Shown: positions 62,567-64,000 of the stretch, in pieces | Layout of the letters: every line of letters begins with the position of its first letter | Position numbering within the stretch: the first letter of the stretch is position 1 | Source of the DNA: Ancylobacter aquaticus | Lineage (GTDB): Bacteria > Pseudomonadota > Alphaproteobacteria > Rhizobiales > Xanthobacteraceae | DNA: 64,000 nucleotides | Reading direction: 5' to 3' | NCBI RefSeq assembly: GCF_004339465.1 | Contig: NZ_SMFY01000001.1 | Coordinates: 1,674,001 to 1,738,000 of the forward strand | Position numbers and translations under genes: made by a program | The notes under the pieces: generated by a model | Told to the model about the DNA's origin: nothing | What the model saw: only the letters and a program-made list of their open reading frames with translations | Database searches by the model: none

Positions 62567-62572
62567 GACGCG

Positions 62573-62600
62573 AAAGGCCGGGACCCGTCCCGGCCTTTTT
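62573..62600 (+). terminator. Rho-independent terminator 2 after potF-like gene
   Basis: Arms AAAGGCCGGGA (62573-62583) and TCCCGGCCTTT (62588-62598) enclose a 4-base loop and end in a run of five Ts. It follows terminator 1 by 6 bp, giving a tandem arrangement that should stop almost all read-through. Confidence 0.93.
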
Positions 62601-62667
62601 GTTGGGGTGGAGGGTACGATCCCAGGCTTTGAGGGTGCGGTCTGTCCGCGGAAGCCTGGTCCGTGCC

Positions 62668-62793
62668 CTAGCCGATCTGCTCGATGATGATGGCGCGGAT
62701 TTGCTCGCGCGTGAGGCCGCAGGGCTCCGGCTTCCACTCCTGGCTGGAGCGGACAATGGCGGGCGCGGGCTGGGTGAGCTTTTGAGTACGCAT
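62668..62793 (-). CDS. Putative 41-residue small protein
   Basis: A short reading frame starting at the ATG at 62793 with AGAGGAT placed 4-5 bases before it, a good ribosome site. The peptide begins MRTQKLTQPAPAIVRSSQEW and ends in a charged amphipathic helix, LTREQIRAIIIEQIG. The first half is proline-containing and probably flexible, and there is one Cys. No membrane segment or signal is present. It stands alone between the tandem terminators and a 265-bp gap. Comparison with related genomes would decide whether it is conserved; the ribosome site and helix make it more likely than chance. Confidence 0.5.
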   Translation of the reverse strand: MRTQKLTQPAPAIVRSSQEWKPEPCGLTREQIRAIIIEQIG

Positions 62794-63058
62794 ATATCCT
62801 CTTGGCCGCTTCGACCTGTGGTCGGCGGCTGACGCTGGTGCGTCGAATGTGTGAGTGAAGAAAAGCCCGGCGTCTTTCAGACGGGGCTGGCCGCAAGAGC
62901 GACGATGGGAATTCTACTGTGCCAATGCGTCGCCATTGAGGCGCCCGGAGCGTTTCGTCCGCCCGTGTCGTGGGCGCAAGCGTGCGGCGTGCCCGTGCTC
63001 CGGCGATTGTGATGATCGGCGCCCTGCAATCCCTAAGGTGATGCTATATGCGGCAGCC

Positions 63059-63508
63059 ATGAACAAGCCTGCTCCCGTGCCGCCCGCCGTCAATCTTCTG
63101 CTCTACGGAGCGGCCTTTGCCTGCCTGCTCATGATCGTGGTTCTTTCCTTGCTGCCGTCTCGGGAGATGCCGACCACAGGCATTCCGGATGGCACCGACC
63201 ACTTCCTCGCCTATTGGGGAACGGGTGGCCTGATGGCGCTCGCCTTCCGCTCGCGGGGCAGGGTGCTACTGGTGGCAGGCGTCGCCCTGATCGGCCTGGG
63301 CGGTCTTATGGAGGTGCTTCAGCAACTCTCGCCGGGCCGCACCTCGACATGGAGCGACTTTTTCATGAGCGGCGGAGGGGCGCTCGCCGGCCTCCTCATG
63401 GGCACGGTGGCGGCCCGCATCATCAGCCATCTGCGCAGGCAGTACAGCGGCGCCTCGCGAGCCAGATCTACCTCGCAACATGCGCCTGTCGGAACGACTC
63501 GTCCCTGA
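63059..63508 (+). CDS. VanZ-like membrane protein
   Basis: A 149-residue protein with four predicted helices and VanZ-family landmarks: DGTDHFLAYWGTGGLMALAF and LMEVLQQLSPGRTSTWSDFF followed by a Gly-rich last helix (GGGALAGLLMGTVAA). The Glu-x-x-x-Gln and Pro-Gly-Arg pattern is the family core. In Gram-negative bacteria the function is unknown. The ATG at 63059 lacks a clear ribosome site; an ATG at 63041 in the same frame is possible. The C-terminal 25 residues are polar and basic. Confidence 0.8.
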   Translation: MNKPAPVPPAVNLLLYGAAFACLLMIVVLSLLPSREMPTTGIPDGTDHFLAYWGTGGLMALAFRSRGRVLLVAGVALIGLGGLMEVLQQLSPGRTSTWSDFFMSGGGALAGLLMGTVAARIISHLRRQYSGASRARSTSQHAPVGTTRP

Positions 63509-63604
63509 GCCGGGTGACCGCCGCCAGCGTCGCGACCGGCTCCGCCATTTGATCCACCGCCGCCGCGCCCGCGTAACCGGAGCAAAGCTGCGGAGGTACC
63601 ATTG

Positions 63605-64000
63605 ATGAGAACGCTCCTCTTTGCCGGGATGCTCGCCTTTGTCGGGCTTGGCGCTTCGTCGGCTCAGGCCCGGGATCTGGTGCTCGAACAGTTCTTCGCC
63701 GGCCGCACGGTTGCCGAAGGCTCCTTCTCCGCCATCAACGGGGTGAAGCGCACCTTTACCGTCGACCTCGACGGTCGTTGGAACGGGCATGTGCTCACCC
63801 TCGTGGAGGATTTCCGTTTCGCCGACGGCGAGAAGGACCGGAAGACGTGGCGGTTCGAGAAGCTGGGGCCGGGGCGCTATCGCGGCACGCGCGAGGATGT
63901 GCGGGGCGACACGCTGGTCAGCGTCAAGGGCGACACCGCCACCTTCAGCTATGTCGTCGACCTCGATGCCGGCGCCGATGAAAACCTTGTGCGCTTCCAC
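63605..64000 (+). CDS. DUF3833 family exported protein, truncated at the window edge
   Basis: The first 132 codons of a gene that continues past the right end. The signal peptide (LLFAGMLAFVGLGASSAQA) is followed by VLEQFFAGRTVAEGSFSAIN and VDLDGRWNGHVLTLVEDFRF, then KTWRFEKLGPGRYRGTREDV, the characteristic order of DUF3833 proteins, which are thought to be periplasmic or lipid-anchored and have no known function. GGAGG lies 8 bases before the ATG at 63605. The end of the protein is not seen. Confidence 0.85.
   Translation, partial: MRTLLFAGMLAFVGLGASSAQARDLVLEQFFAGRTVAEGSFSAINGVKRTFTVDLDGRWNGHVLTLVEDFRFADGEKDRKTWRFEKLGPGRYRGTREDVRGDTLVSVKGDTATFSYVVDLDAGADENLVRFH

Overview
The window is a gene-dense, very GC-rich stretch of bacterial chromosome with no sign of prophage, insertion sequence or CRISPR. 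The gene content points to an alphaproteobacterium of the order Hyphomicrobiales (Rhizobiales). The family is probably Xanthobacteraceae (Ancylobacter/Starkeya/Xanthobacter-like), but that is inference without any database search. The supporting genes are BluB with split CobS/CobT, a DUF1289 protein, a DUF2865 secreted protein, class II DAHP synthase, the short Psd with PssA, an Atm1-type exporter, PotF beside a PuuA-like glutamine synthetase, and a GltX with an LSKR loop. About 63 protein genes and one tRNA gene can be supported. Several small genes were found that simple length cut-offs would miss: DUF1289 (59 aa), a 41-aa gene at 62668-62793 and a 79-aa gene at 4403-4642.

Layout. 1-4.4 kb: lower-ligand and late cobalamin synthesis (cobS, bluB, cobT), with a DUF1289 gene and the start of a probable membrane-anchored aspartic protease on one side, and a nuclease and a UDG-family protein on the other. 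4.4-7 kb: a polar amino-acid ABC transporter (binding protein and two permeases, no ATPase) ending in a small unknown gene. 7.2-8.5 kb: the Fe-S carrier ApbC/Mrp with a histidine-rich linker. 8.6-11.9 kb: a PEP mutase/isocitrate lyase-like enzyme and two tandem TRAP binding proteins without permeases. 12-15.4 kb: EamA and MFS exporters, then moaA. 15.5-21.7 kb: DUF971, an L,D-transpeptidase, two tandem OafA-SGNH acyltransferases and a YedK-type DNA-protein crosslinking protein. 21.8-24.9 kb: tRNA-Val(CAC), gph, a secreted unknown, rpiA and a DUF2059 protein. 24.9-28 kb: a complete tctCBA tripartite tricarboxylate transporter. 28.2-31.2 kb: glutathione reductase and class II DAHP synthase.

31.2-36.7 kb: two tandem, uncharacterised alpha/beta-hydrolase-like proteins, an HxlR/oxidoreductase divergent pair and an RgpF-type protein. 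36.7-45 kb: nadE, an AEC exporter, gltX, a DUF2865 protein, a CreA-family protein, cysS and a translationally coupled GNAT. 45.2-51.9 kb: a visibly AT-richer patch with an orphan membrane protein, a LOG-type protein, an ArsR repressor with a large palindromic operator over its own start codon followed by an Atm1/HMT1 exporter, psd-pssA, and an AprI/Inh protease-inhibitor lipoprotein. 52-56.8 kb: an SDR dehydrogenase, ChrA, a LysR/DMT-exporter divergent pair and a rhodanese. 56.9-62.6 kb: a polyamine/amine catabolic module (two class III aminotransferases, a PuuA-like gamma-glutamylpolyamine synthetase, a PotF-like binding protein) with a perfect palindrome between the divergent genes and tandem terminators at the end. 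62.7-64 kb: a 41-aa gene, a VanZ-like protein and the start of a DUF3833 protein.

How the parts fit. Most of the window is ordinary core metabolism: cofactors (B12, NAD, Moco, Fe-S), tRNA charging, phospholipid synthesis and redox. Accessory loci are mostly transport with a cognate regulator or operator. No single large novel system is evident. The least explained pieces are the twin hydrolases next to the glycan-type genes, the tandem orphan TRAP binding proteins, and several strong, unassigned operator-like palindromes.
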